The notes under the pieces: model-generated
Seen by the model: the letters and a program-made list of their open reading frames with translations, nothing else
What the model was told of the DNA's origin: nothing
Database searches by the model: none
Origin: JBAXAM01 sp037142515
Lineage (GTDB): Bacteria > Pseudomonadota > Gammaproteobacteria > UBA9339
Direction of reading: 5' to 3'
Assembly (NCBI GenBank): GCA_037142515.1
Contig: JBAXAM010000006.1
Span: forward strand, 1-58,437
Length of the DNA stretch: 58,437 nt
Part shown: one piece after another, positions 45,234 to 53,930 of the stretch
Layout of the letters: the number at the start of each line of letters is the position of its first letter
How positions within the stretch are numbered: position 1 is the stretch's first letter
Program-made: the position numbers and the translations under genes

Positions 45234-46464
45234 CGGCATAAAAAGAAACCTTGAAAATAAAATTCAGCTTTTACTCAAGCAATTTCCAGTAGTTGCGATT
45301 GTTGGCGCACGTCAAGTTGGCAAGACGACTTTAGCTAAAAGAACCACTAGCAATTGGCAATATTTTGATTTAGAAAACCCTAGAGATTATGACAGAATCA
45401 GTTACGATCCAACGTTTTTTCTGCAGCAAAATAAAAAACATATTGTTTTTGATGAGGTTCAAGAGTATCCAGCTTTATTGCGTTGCTTACGCGGTACTAT
45501 AGATTCTCAAAGAGAACAAAAAGGAAGATTTATTCTAACTGGATCGAGCAGCTTAGATTTACTGGGCAACTTATCAGAAACTTTGGCTGGTAGAATTGCT
45601 ATAGTAGAAGTCGGGACTTTAAAAGCCAACGAATATTACCAACAGCCACTAAGTCCTTTGTACGAAATTTTTTCAACAAAACTAAACAAAGAAAAGCTAA
45701 ACCTATGTAAAAAACCACCTCTTTCAATCACTGAAATACAACATATTTGGTTACAAGGGGGGTATCCAGAACCAGTACTCCAAAATAATCAGAGTTTTTA
45801 TAACAACTGGATGGAAAATTACCGCAGCACTTATGTTAATCGAGACATTGCTAAATTATTTCCACGCTTAAACAAACTAGCTTTTCGCAATTTTTTACAC
45901 ATTTTAAACAAACTCTCGGGTACAATAATTAATCGCAGTAATTTAGCTCGAGCTTTAGAAATCAGCGAAGGATCGGTTAGGGACTATTTAAAAATTGTCG
46001 AGAACACTTTTATTTGGCGCAATTTACCCAGCTTCGAACGCAACGTTATAAAAGCCATAATTAAAATGAGCAGAGGTTTCATGCGTGATTCCGGCTTATT
46101 ACATAATTTTTTGCGTATCGATAGCCAAGAAGCACTCTATAATGATCCGATTCGCGGCCACTCCTTTGAAGCATTTATTACAGAAGAGCTTATTAAAGGA
46201 GTACAAGCAACTACAGTAACTAATTGGCAGGCTCATTATTACCGCACTAGAGGCGGAGCAGAAATTGACCTTCTATTAGATGGACCATTCGGATTGCTAC
46301 CGATTGAAATAAAATGCGCTACCACAATACCGCCAAAACAACTAACGGCACTAACACAATTCGTTATAGAACACAATTTACCATTTGGTATGCTTATCAA
46401 CCAAAGTGAACAAATTACTTGGCTTAACCAACATGTTATTCAGGTAGGTGCCGGTTGGATTTAA
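45229..46464 (+). CDS. AAA ATPase of the AAA_14/DUF4143 family (first of pair)
   Basis: A 411-residue cytoplasmic ATPase. Walker A is VGARQVGKTTLA (about 27-38), Walker B is IVFDEVQEYPALL (about 75-87), and sensor 1 is FILTGSSSLDLL. The C-terminal DUF4143 domain has a PD-(D/E)xK nuclease-like core (RTRGGAEIDLLLDGPFGLLPIEIKCA, about 343-368). Such proteins are abundant in bacteria and archaea, and their role is unresolved. It has its own strong promoter and palindrome. The gene is inverted relative to the surrounding rnhB/lpxA block. Confidence 0.85.
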   Translation: MHGIKRNLENKIQLLLKQFPVVAIVGARQVGKTTLAKRTTSNWQYFDLENPRDYDRISYDPTFFLQQNKKHIVFDEVQEYPALLRCLRGTIDSQREQKGRFILTGSSSLDLLGNLSETLAGRIAIVEVGTLKANEYYQQPLSPLYEIFSTKLNKEKLNLCKKPPLSITEIQHIWLQGGYPEPVLQNNQSFYNNWMENYRSTYVNRDIAKLFPRLNKLAFRNFLHILNKLSGTIINRSNLARALEISEGSVRDYLKIVENTFIWRNLPSFERNVIKAIIKMSRGFMRDSGLLHNFLRIDSQEALYNDPIRGHSFEAFITEELIKGVQATTVTNWQAHYYRTRGGAEIDLLLDGPFGLLPIEIKCATTIPPKQLTALTQFVIEHNLPFGMLINQSEQITWLNQHVIQVGAGWI

Positions 46465-46470
46465 ATCAAT

Positions 46471-46496
46471 TTATATTATCATTTTATATTATCATT
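46471..46496 (+). repeat. Two tandem copies of a 13-bp unit
   Basis: TTATATTATCATT occurs twice without a gap (46471-46483 and 46484-46496) in the spacer between the two ATPase genes, directly upstream of a 20-bp palindrome. Confidence 0.8.
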
Positions 46497-46505
46497 GCTT
46501 TTTTT

Positions 46506-46525
46506 GTAATTTTAGCTAAAATTAC
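46506..46525 (+). promoter_or_regulatory. 20-bp perfect palindrome upstream of the second ATPase gene
   Basis: GTAATTTTAGCTAAAATTAC is its own reverse complement. It spans a possible -10 box (TAAAAT, 46517-46522) placed 16 bases after TTGCTT (46495-46500). It is a likely operator, parallel in position to the inverted repeat before the first ATPase gene but different in sequence. Confidence 0.55.
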
Positions 46526-46575
46526 TACCAATAATATCCAGCTTTAGGCTGAAATTGCTACCTAAAAACGCCAAT

Positions 46576-47898
46576 ATGTATAGAAAAATAACAGAACAGT
46601 TGATTCAGTGGGTTGGGCAACAAGAACGCCTACCATTAATCATGCGCGGTGCTAGGCAAACCGGCAAGTCGTACCTAATCGAACAATTAGGAAAAAAACA
46701 TTTCGCTAACTGTATAGTAATTAATTTTGAGCAACATCCAAAATATGCGTCGTGTTTCGCTAGCTTGGATGTAACACAAATCATTACTGCCATTTCGCTA
46801 ATTTGCCGACAAGAGATCATCCCTGGAAAAACATTACTGTTTTTTGATGAAATTCAGGAGTGTCCTAAAGCTATTATGGCGCTGCGCTACTTTAAAGAAC
46901 AAATGCCAGCTTTACATGTTATAGCAGCGGGGTCTTTGTTAGAATTTGCTTTAGAGCAAGAAAACTTACGAATACCAGTTGGAAGAGTTCAGTATATTTA
47001 TTTGCGTCCAATGTCATTTGAAGAGTTTTTACTTGCGGGCAATCATAATAAATTATTTGAGTATCTACAAACAATTTCGCTCGCTACAGTCGTTCCAGCA
47101 GCAATTCATGAAGAATTGCTTAAGCTGGTAAAAACATATTTACTTTTAGGTGGCATGCCAGCAATTTTAGCCAGTTATTTTAGCGAACACAATTTACAAC
47201 GCTGTCAACACTTACAAACATCTTTGCTATCTACCTATCGCAATGATTTTAGTAAATACGCTAGCAAAGCAGAAAATAAATACTTGGAAAAAGTTTTTGA
47301 TAAAACTCCACGCCTAATTGGACAGCAAGTAAAGTACGTAGAAATTGATACTTTGGCAAAATCCAGAGATTTGGCAAACGCTTTAGAACTACTTACAAAA
47401 ACGCAGATAATCAGTAAAATTTATGCTACTTCTGCTTCTGGGTTACCGCTACATGCTCAAGTTAATGAGAAAAAATTTAAGCTGCAATTTTTAGATGTAG
47501 GCTTGGTTTTAAGAGCTTGTGGACTAGATACAGAAACTTTTTTTCAAGAAGATTTAATGCTAATTAATCAAGGCGCACTATGTGAACAATTTGTTGGACA
47601 AGAATTGCTCGCCTATTCTGACTGTTATGAAAACACAAAATTGCATTATTGGACGCGTGAAAAAAAAGGTAGTTTGGCGGAGATTGACTTTGTAATAACA
47701 TTTGGAACAAAAATTATGCCTATCGAAGTCAAAGCTGGAAAAACTGGCTGGCTTAGATCATTACGGTCGTTTATTGAAGAAAAAAACTGTCCTTTTGGTA
47801 TTAGAATTTCAAAGCACCCATTATCACTAGAAAGCCAAATTATTTCAATACCGTTTTATTTAACAGGCCAGCTAACACGCCTGCTAAAAACATTATAG
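46576..47898 (+). CDS. AAA ATPase of the DUF4143 family (second of pair)
   Basis: A 440-residue ATPase: Walker A MRGARQTGKSYLI (about 22-34), Walker B LLFFDEIQECPKAI (about 92-105), sensor region VIAAGSLLEFAL and arginine in IPVGRVQYIYLRPMSFEEFLL. The C-terminal DUF4143 region ends in a nuclease-like motif (WTREKKGSLAEIDFVITFGTKIMPIEVKAGKTG, about 357-389). It is only distantly related to the first ATPase, so this is not a recent duplication. The ATG at 46576 gives a family-like N-terminus (MYRKITEQLIQWV). A TTG at 46555 is in frame. It ends 9 bases before lpxB. Confidence 0.85.
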   Translation: MYRKITEQLIQWVGQQERLPLIMRGARQTGKSYLIEQLGKKHFANCIVINFEQHPKYASCFASLDVTQIITAISLICRQEIIPGKTLLFFDEIQECPKAIMALRYFKEQMPALHVIAAGSLLEFALEQENLRIPVGRVQYIYLRPMSFEEFLLAGNHNKLFEYLQTISLATVVPAAIHEELLKLVKTYLLLGGMPAILASYFSEHNLQRCQHLQTSLLSTYRNDFSKYASKAENKYLEKVFDKTPRLIGQQVKYVEIDTLAKSRDLANALELLTKTQIISKIYATSASGLPLHAQVNEKKFKLQFLDVGLVLRACGLDTETFFQEDLMLINQGALCEQFVGQELLAYSDCYENTKLHYWTREKKGSLAEIDFVITFGTKIMPIEVKAGKTGWLRSLRSFIEEKNCPFGIRISKHPLSLESQIISIPFYLTGQLTRLLKTL

Positions 47899-47912
47899 AG
47901 TACGAATATGCA
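47896..47912 (+). repeat. 17-bp direct repeat, right copy at the lpxB start
   Basis: Identical to 45217-45233. It spans the stop of the second ATPase gene (TAG at 47896-47898), the spacer and the lpxB ATG. Only the right half of the palindrome seen at the left copy is present here. Confidence 0.85.
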
Positions 47913-49035
47913 TAAAAACATTCTCATCTCTGTCGGCGAACCATCTGGCGATATGCACGCTGCAGACTTAGTACAAGCAGTAAAAAAGATTGTCCCAAAT
48001 ACCAAATTTTACGGCATGGGCGGGAATTTAATGCGCGATGCTGGAGTTGACATAATCATTGATGCTGGCGAGTTAAGTATTTTTGGCGGCCTTGAAATAA
48101 TCACCAAGCTTTCAAAAATTCGACAAGCTTTTCGTATCATGCAAGATGCACTTTTACGTAACAAACCAGATCTTTTAATTCTCGTTGACTATCCAGGATT
48201 TAATTTGCGCTTGGCAGAGTTCGCTAAAGAGGCCGGGGTTAAAATTTTGTATTATATTAGCCCAAAGATTTGGGCTTGGAACCAGGGTCGTATCGAAATT
48301 ATAAAAAAGTATGTAGATATAATGGCGGTTATTTTTCCATTTGAAGTAGATTTTTATAAAAAACTTGGAATGCCAGTAATTTTTGTCGGCAACCCTTTGC
48401 TCAAAACGGTCAAACCAAAATTAACTCATGATGCAGCAAGACAATCTTTTCACTTAGACCCAAACTGCAAAACTATAGGATTATTCCCCGGCAGTCGCAA
48501 AAGCGAAATCAAATATCTTTTGCCAATTATGCTTATAGCTGCAAAGTTATTAAAAAATCAAAACCCAAACCTACAATTTTTATTACCGCAAGCAAACTCT
48601 ATAACTCTAGATGATTTGCAACCATATTTGCAATCAAGTCCAGTTAAAATACGCATAATTAAAGATCAAAATTATGATGTAATGCAAGTCTGTGATGCAA
48701 TTATTGCCGCATCTGGAACAGCTACTTTGGAGATTGCCCTTATGGCGATTCCGCAAGTGATTATCTATAAAAAATCATGGCTCGAATATCAAATAGCAAG
48801 GCACTTAATCAAAATTCCTTATGTAGGGTTATGCAACATCTTAGCCAACAAAAAAATTGTTCAAGAATTTTTGCAATATGACGCAACACCAAACAATATT
48901 GCAAAAGAAATAGAAAAAATATTAAACGACGCTAATTACCGCGAAGAGATGATCGCCAATTTAATCCAAACAAAAAAATTATTAGAAAGCGATAAACAAA
49001 AAAATATAGCTGAACTAGTGCTAAAAACCATTTAA
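47908..49035 (+). CDS. lpxB: Lipid-A-disaccharide synthase
   Basis: Joins UDP-2,3-diacylglucosamine and lipid X to form the lipid A disaccharide at the inner membrane. The 375 residues have the GT19 features: ISVGEPSGDMHAADLV at the start, FYGMGGNLM, PDLLILVDYPGFNLRLA, YYISPKIWAWNQGRI, LFPGSRKSEI and ASGTATLEIALM. It normally sits on the same strand between lpxA and rnhB. Here it is in that position but inverted, downstream of the two ATPase genes. No own promoter is evident. Confidence 0.95.
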   Translation: MHKNILISVGEPSGDMHAADLVQAVKKIVPNTKFYGMGGNLMRDAGVDIIIDAGELSIFGGLEIITKLSKIRQAFRIMQDALLRNKPDLLILVDYPGFNLRLAEFAKEAGVKILYYISPKIWAWNQGRIEIIKKYVDIMAVIFPFEVDFYKKLGMPVIFVGNPLLKTVKPKLTHDAARQSFHLDPNCKTIGLFPGSRKSEIKYLLPIMLIAAKLLKNQNPNLQFLLPQANSITLDDLQPYLQSSPVKIRIIKDQNYDVMQVCDAIIAASGTATLEIALMAIPQVIIYKKSWLEYQIARHLIKIPYVGLCNILANKKIVQEFLQYDATPNNIAKEIEKILNDANYREEMIANLIQTKKLLESDKQKNIAELVLKTI

Positions 49036-49041
49036 AAACAC

Positions 49042-49419
49042 TCAAGAATCAGAAACTGTTTCGGGAAATGTAGTGTCTTGCACATTTGATAAAGTACCAT
49101 CGCTATAGCTATTCGTACCGTTCAAAACTAAACCACCAGTGCCAGAAATGATTCCAGAGAATGCAGAGAATGTAGCAGTTGCATTCGATAAGAGCAGTGT
49201 ATTACTACCCAAAATAACACTACCAGAGTCGCTGAGTAAGGGAGTTGCGTTGCTGTTAATCGTAGTCGTACCGGTGTAGGTGTTTGTACCAGACAAAGAT
49301 TCAGAACCAGAAACTACTCCAGAAAATGTATCACCTGCACTCGGAAGAATCAGAGTACAGTTAGCATACGACATCAACGGAAATAAAGCCAACAAGAAAA
49401 AGATTGCTGTTTTTTTCAT
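49042..49419 (-). CDS. Short exported protein, fragment of an autotransporter passenger (PATR repeats)
   Basis: The 125 residues begin with a signal peptide (MKKTAIFFLLALFPLMSYA) and continue with glycine/serine/threonine-rich beta-helix sequence. LSGTNTYTGTTTIN and GTGGLVLNGTNSYS are typical passenger-associated transport repeats (PATR) of autotransporters. No beta-barrel follows, as the reading frame stops six bases from the lpxB stop. A GGAGA lies before the ATG at 49419. It is probably the 5' remnant of a deleted autotransporter gene. A small secreted protein is the alternative. Confidence 0.65.
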   Translation of the reverse strand: MKKTAIFFLLALFPLMSYANCTLILPSAGDTFSGVVSGSESLSGTNTYTGTTTINSNATPLLSDSGSVILGSNTLLLSNATATFSAFSGIISGTGGLVLNGTNSYSDGTLSNVQDTTFPETVSDS

Positions 49420-49447
49420 ATATATTTTCTCCAATATGTTAAATTTC

Positions 49448-50230
49448 CTACCGCAAACGCAAAATCCCACGCTCACTTTTCTTGAGCATGTCAATAAATC
49501 TTTGAACTTCAGGACAGATTGGCAACATAACTTCGAGTTCTGGAATTGCTTGCACCACGGTCAATTTTTTACGCAAAATAATATTATAAGCTTCTTTTAA
49601 ATTCTCCAGTGTCTTCTCGGAAAAACCCTGACGTTTTAATCCAATTAAATTTAGACCATAAAGTTTAGCGGTATCAAAATCGCCACCAACAATAACATAC
49701 GGCAAAACATCTTTACCTATATCAGCTCCGCCAATAAAAAAACTATATGCGCCAATCCTAACAAACTGTGCAACTTTAACAAAACCACCAAAAACAACAC
49801 TGTCATCAACAATCACATGTCCCGCCAATGAAGCATTATTTGAAAACACCGTATCGTTACCTACAATACAATCATGTGCAATATGCACATAATTCATAAA
49901 TAAATTACCACTTCCAATTTTGGTCACGCCACCACCCTGCGCTGTACCTAAATTCATTGTACAGAACTCGCGGAAAATATTATTATCACCAATTTCTAAA
50001 GTGGTATCTTCGCCATGATATTTCTTATCTTGCGGAATCGCTCCAATAGATGCCATTTGAAAAATCTGATTATTCTTGCCGATTTTAGTTCTTCCTTCAA
50101 TCACTGCATGTGGACCAACCCAGGAACCTTCACCAATTTCAACATTCTTACCTATAATCGCATATGGCCCAATCTTTACATTAGAAGCAATCTTGGCATC
50201 TTTATCAACAATAGCACGCGCATCAATCAT
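49448..50230 (-). CDS. lpxA: UDP-N-acetylglucosamine acyltransferase LpxA, atypical active site
   Basis: First step of lipid A synthesis: transfer of 3-hydroxyacyl from ACP to UDP-GlcNAc. The 260-residue left-handed beta helix with C-terminal helices is complete. The catalytic histidine is H119 (VHIAHDC), and H116 and the LAGH histidine are retained. Compared with E. coli, TIHRG is TMNLG (H99 to N), VHQF is VAQF (H160 to A) and GAHVM is GAYSF. The start overlaps the fabZ stop by ATGA. It may use a different acyl chain or sugar, or be a diverged paralogue. Confidence 0.88.
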   Translation of the reverse strand: MIDARAIVDKDAKIASNVKIGPYAIIGKNVEIGEGSWVGPHAVIEGRTKIGKNNQIFQMASIGAIPQDKKYHGEDTTLEIGDNNIFREFCTMNLGTAQGGGVTKIGSGNLFMNYVHIAHDCIVGNDTVFSNNASLAGHVIVDDSVVFGGFVKVAQFVRIGAYSFFIGGADIGKDVLPYVIVGGDFDTAKLYGLNLIGLKRQGFSEKTLENLKEAYNIILRKKLTVVQAIPELEVMLPICPEVQRFIDMLKKSERGILRLR

Positions 50231-50673
50231 TGCAAACCCCCTTTGGCAATTAATAGTTCTACGCTACAAGCTAGCTCACCATCAACTGTAGCTTTAGCAT
50301 TAAACACCCAAAGCTCACGCCGCTGCTTTGCTATCTCAACACGCAAATGCAACTGATCACCAGGCTCTACTAAGCGTTTAAAGCGCGCATTATCAACACC
50401 GGCTAAAAAATACCAGTTGTCGTCATCAACATCCTTACCTGTGGTATAGAATATTAATAATCCGGCTGCCTGAGCCAAAGCTTCAACTTGCAACACTCCG
50501 GGCATAATCGAACGCTGCGGAAAATGGCCGTTGAAATAATCTTCATTACAGGTAACATTTTTCAAAGCAAGAATTGACTTGCCAGCCTCAACTTCAAGCA
50601 CTCTATCCACCAACAAAAATGGATAACGATGAGGCGCATGCTTTCTGATTTCCTGAATTTTTATAATACTCAT
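50227..50673 (-). CDS. fabZ: 3-hydroxyacyl-ACP dehydratase FabZ
   Basis: Dehydrates beta-hydroxyacyl-ACP in fatty acid elongation. The 148-residue hot-dog fold has HAPHRYPFLLVDRVLEVE at the N-terminus and NGHFPQRSIMPGVLQVEALAQAAG at about 51-74, with the catalytic His and Glu. It competes with LpxA for hydroxyacyl-ACP, which is why the genes travel together. It overlaps lpxD and lpxA by 4 bases each. Confidence 0.96.
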   Translation of the reverse strand: MSIIKIQEIRKHAPHRYPFLLVDRVLEVEAGKSILALKNVTCNEDYFNGHFPQRSIMPGVLQVEALAQAAGLLIFYTTGKDVDDDNWYFLAGVDNARFKRLVEPGDQLHLRVEIAKQRRELWVFNAKATVDGELACSVELLIAKGGLQ

Positions 50674-51611
50674 GTTTTTTTATTCTCCACTAACTGCGCA
50701 AGTCTCACTAAAATCCTACCCCAAGTACGAAATGGCATCGCAGGAATACTGGATGCATACATTCCTGGTTTAGTAATTGATTTACCAACAGCTGATTTAC
50801 CGCTTATAATTACACCATCAGTAATTTCAATATGACCAGTAATACCAACTCCACCACCAATCATACAATAACGACCAATTTTGGTACTGCCTGCTATGCC
50901 AGTGCAACCAGCAATAGCAGTATGTGCGCCAATGTGTACATTATGACCAATTTGTATCTGATTATCTAACTTAACTCCATCTCCAATGACAGTATCTCCA
51001 ATAGCTCCGCGATCAATAGTAGTATTAGCACCAATTTCAACGTCATTACCAATAATTACAGTCCCAAGTTGATGAATTTTGTGCCACACCCCTTTTTCAT
51101 TAGCATTACCAAAGCCATCAGAACCAACAACCACACCGCTATGCAATAAGCAGCGTTTGCCGATTTTAACCTTGTGATATAACACTACGTTAGCGTATAA
51201 TCTTGTTTTCTCACCAATTACAACACCCTGCCCAATAACACAATATGGTCCAATACTAGCGCTAGCCTCAATCTCACAGTTTTTGCCAATTATAGCAGTA
51301 GGATGAATACCAGGAAGCACCGTAGGCGCATCGTCAAAAAAACCAGAAATTTTGGCATAAGCTAAATAAGGATCGTCTGCAATAATCCAATTTCCTGAAT
51401 CTTGCTTAGCATGTTCTGGCCGGACAATAACAGCCGAAGCTTCAGTAGCAGCTAAATATTTGGTATAACGAGAATCTTTAAGAAAGCTTATTTGCCCAGG
51501 CGTAGCATTATCTAACGAACCTATGCCGGTAATAAGGCAGTTGGGATCACCCCTAAACTCTGCCTCTAGAAATTTAGCTAGCTTTTGTAGTGTATAAGAA
51601 TGTTTGATCAT
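50670..51611 (-). CDS. lpxD: UDP-3-O-(3-hydroxyacyl)glucosamine N-acyltransferase
   Basis: Third step of lipid A synthesis, adding the N-linked hydroxyacyl chain. 313 residues: an N-terminal uridine-binding domain (about 1-105; ISFLKDSRYTKYL), then hexapeptide repeats of the left-handed beta helix (about 105-285) with DNQIQIGHNVHIGAHTAIAG carrying the catalytic histidine, and a short C-terminal helix. It is somewhat shorter than the 341-residue E. coli enzyme. It begins 8 bases after bamA; skp, which usually lies between them, is absent. Confidence 0.95.
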   Translation of the reverse strand: MIKHSYTLQKLAKFLEAEFRGDPNCLITGIGSLDNATPGQISFLKDSRYTKYLAATEASAVIVRPEHAKQDSGNWIIADDPYLAYAKISGFFDDAPTVLPGIHPTAIIGKNCEIEASASIGPYCVIGQGVVIGEKTRLYANVVLYHKVKIGKRCLLHSGVVVGSDGFGNANEKGVWHKIHQLGTVIIGNDVEIGANTTIDRGAIGDTVIGDGVKLDNQIQIGHNVHIGAHTAIAGCTGIAGSTKIGRYCMIGGGVGITGHIEITDGVIISGKSAVGKSITKPGMYASSIPAMPFRTWGRILVRLAQLVENKKT

Positions 51612-51619
51612 AAAAAGCC

Positions 51620-53920
51620 TTAGATGCTCACGCCAAGACTAAATTGGAACATTTCGGTTTTATCGCCATCCTTTTTACGAATTGGCTTTGCCAAACTAAA
51701 TACAAGTGGCGCAAGCGGCGTACGCCATTCAAGTTGGATACCGCAAGAAGCTCTAAGATCGTTAATCTTAAATCTATTGTTATAAACATTACCAACATCG
51801 ATAAAAATACTAGGACGCAGCGTATCTTTCATCGGCGTAGGAATAATAATACTGGCGCTTGCTACAGTCAAAACATTACCACCTGTAGCTTGACCACTCA
51901 CATCACGAGCATCTTTGTCACCACCGCCTAAATCGGTAGCTTCGAAGCCACGCACTGACCCAATACCACCAGCTAAAAAGTTTTGAAAAAATGGAAATTC
52001 CTTCGTTCTACCAAAAACACCGCCATAACCAACATCGGTAAAGGTGCGAAAAACAAAATCTTTGAACAATGGCTGATACCATGTCGTAGTATGCTCAAGC
52101 TTATAAAATTCAAAACTATGTTTATTAAGAGGAGCATAACCGGTTAAATTCAAACTCTGTGCAAATCCATCCGTAGGAAAAATTGCTCGGTCAAAATTAC
52201 TATGGTGCCAATTAGCAACCGCTTTTAACTGATTATAGATACAACCATATTTGTTTATAAAATCCAAAACTCCGCTTGTAGTACCAGACTCCGCATTAAT
52301 TTTGATATGCTCAACACCTGCACCAAGAGTAATATTATCACGATCTGATAATGGAACGACAAAAGAAGCCAAACCACCAACAGTGTCGTACGTATAAGGG
52401 CTCCTTCCCTTCACCTTGCCAGTGTTGGTTTTTTGCAAATAACCATTAATCGAAAGACCAATATGATTAATGGTAAAATACGGATCGTAATAGCCCAAGC
52501 TATACAGTTGAGTTGCTCTGCTATTATCCATTCTAACTGACGCCGTTTTACCACTACCAAAAATATTTGAGTCGCTTATGCCTGCGCCGTAAAGAAAACT
52601 CTCCGCATCAGAATAGCCAACCTGCGCAGTAGCAGAAGTAGAAGACTCTTCTTTAACACTATATGTCAAATCCATCTGGTGAGCCTCATCCGGCACGGGA
52701 TCAAGTTTGTAATCTATGTCTCCCAAATAACCTAAATTTGCCAAAAGGCGTTTTGACTCTTCAACCTTGGATAAATTAAATATTGATCCCTCGTGCAGTC
52801 GCATTTCACGTCTAAGCACTTCATCACGCGTTTTGGTATTCCCTTTAAAATTAATACGATGAATATAGACACGCTGCCCAGGATTAATTACAAATTTAAT
52901 AAATATTTTCCTATTATTTTCATCAATATCAGGTTCAGCTACGATATCTGGCAGGCCATAACCATAATCACCTAAATATCGAGCAATGTTCGCTTGAATC
53001 TCCATAACATCTTTGCGTGAAAAAGTAACGCCTGTTTTGAGAGTAATTAATTTTAGTATTTCGGCGCGCTTATTAATTAAATTACCATCTAAACTAAACC
53101 CTTTAATTTTGTATGGCAGTCCTTCAACAACATGAATTGTAAGATAAAGGTGTTTTTTATCAGGAGTAATTGCCACTTTAACCTTGTCCACATTAAAATG
53201 TAAATATCCACGATCCATATAATAAGAGCGCAGTTTTTCTAAGTCAGCATTCAACTTTTCCTGTGAATATTGATCTGAGTTAGTAAAGAAACTCCAAAGT
53301 TTAGTGGTGGATAAAGAAAATTCACCCAATAAAGTTTTTTCACTAGCAATTGTATTTCCCGTAATTTTAATAGATTTGATTTTTGCAGCAGGTCCCTCTT
53401 TTATGTTAATCGTAACTGCCTCTCGATTACGCTCTAGCGGCTTAACACTAGCATCAACTTTTGCGGCATATAAACCCAAATTATGGTATTGCTGCATTAA
53501 CTCCTGAACGATTCTATTTAAAAGCGCCTGATCCATAGCTTGCCCTTCGAATAGCCCCGCTCTCTTTAAGGCCTCATCCATGTCTTTTGTTGTAATTTTA
53601 CTGTTACCCGAAAATTTTACTGATCCGATTACTGCACGCTCAACTACATTAATTAAAAGATCACTTCCACTTCTAGTTACACTAACATTGCTAAAAAAAT
53701 TGGTTTTATATAGAGCGCGAATAATGTATACGGCCTGAGAAGAATCGATACGATCCCCTTCTTTGACGCCGGCATCCGCTAAATAACTAAGTGCTGTTCC
53801 AGTACTAATACGCTTTAAACCGCTAAAACGAATTTTATGAATTACAAACTCTTCTGCAAATGCAACTGAGCAAATAAATAATAAGATAAAAATACTAGAT
53901 AACAATTTTTTTAATGACAT
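51620..53920 (-). CDS. bamA: Outer membrane protein assembly factor BamA
   Basis: The core of the BAM machine that folds beta-barrel proteins into the outer membrane. 766 residues: signal peptide (about 1-22, ending VAFA), five POTRA domains (about 23-420; IRFSGLKRISTGTALSYL, VKFSGNSKITTKDM, INFKGNTKTRDEVLRREM) and a 16-strand barrel with GGIGSVRGFEATDLGG, the conserved L6 VRGF loop. The last residues FQFSLGVSI end in isoleucine instead of the usual aromatic. Downstream of cdsA by 10 bases; rseP, which often intervenes, is missing. Confidence 0.96.
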   Translation of the reverse strand: MSLKKLLSSIFILLFICSVAFAEEFVIHKIRFSGLKRISTGTALSYLADAGVKEGDRIDSSQAVYIIRALYKTNFFSNVSVTRSGSDLLINVVERAVIGSVKFSGNSKITTKDMDEALKRAGLFEGQAMDQALLNRIVQELMQQYHNLGLYAAKVDASVKPLERNREAVTINIKEGPAAKIKSIKITGNTIASEKTLLGEFSLSTTKLWSFFTNSDQYSQEKLNADLEKLRSYYMDRGYLHFNVDKVKVAITPDKKHLYLTIHVVEGLPYKIKGFSLDGNLINKRAEILKLITLKTGVTFSRKDVMEIQANIARYLGDYGYGLPDIVAEPDIDENNRKIFIKFVINPGQRVYIHRINFKGNTKTRDEVLRREMRLHEGSIFNLSKVEESKRLLANLGYLGDIDYKLDPVPDEAHQMDLTYSVKEESSTSATAQVGYSDAESFLYGAGISDSNIFGSGKTASVRMDNSRATQLYSLGYYDPYFTINHIGLSINGYLQKTNTGKVKGRSPYTYDTVGGLASFVVPLSDRDNITLGAGVEHIKINAESGTTSGVLDFINKYGCIYNQLKAVANWHHSNFDRAIFPTDGFAQSLNLTGYAPLNKHSFEFYKLEHTTTWYQPLFKDFVFRTFTDVGYGGVFGRTKEFPFFQNFLAGGIGSVRGFEATDLGGGDKDARDVSGQATGGNVLTVASASIIIPTPMKDTLRPSIFIDVGNVYNNRFKINDLRASCGIQLEWRTPLAPLVFSLAKPIRKKDGDKTEMFQFSLGVSI

Positions 53921-53930
53921 AGCACACCCG

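Noticed and set aside
46555..46575. TTG at 46555 as the start of the second ATPase gene
   Set aside because: The ATG at 46576 gives the usual family N-terminus, and no ribosome site precedes the TTG.
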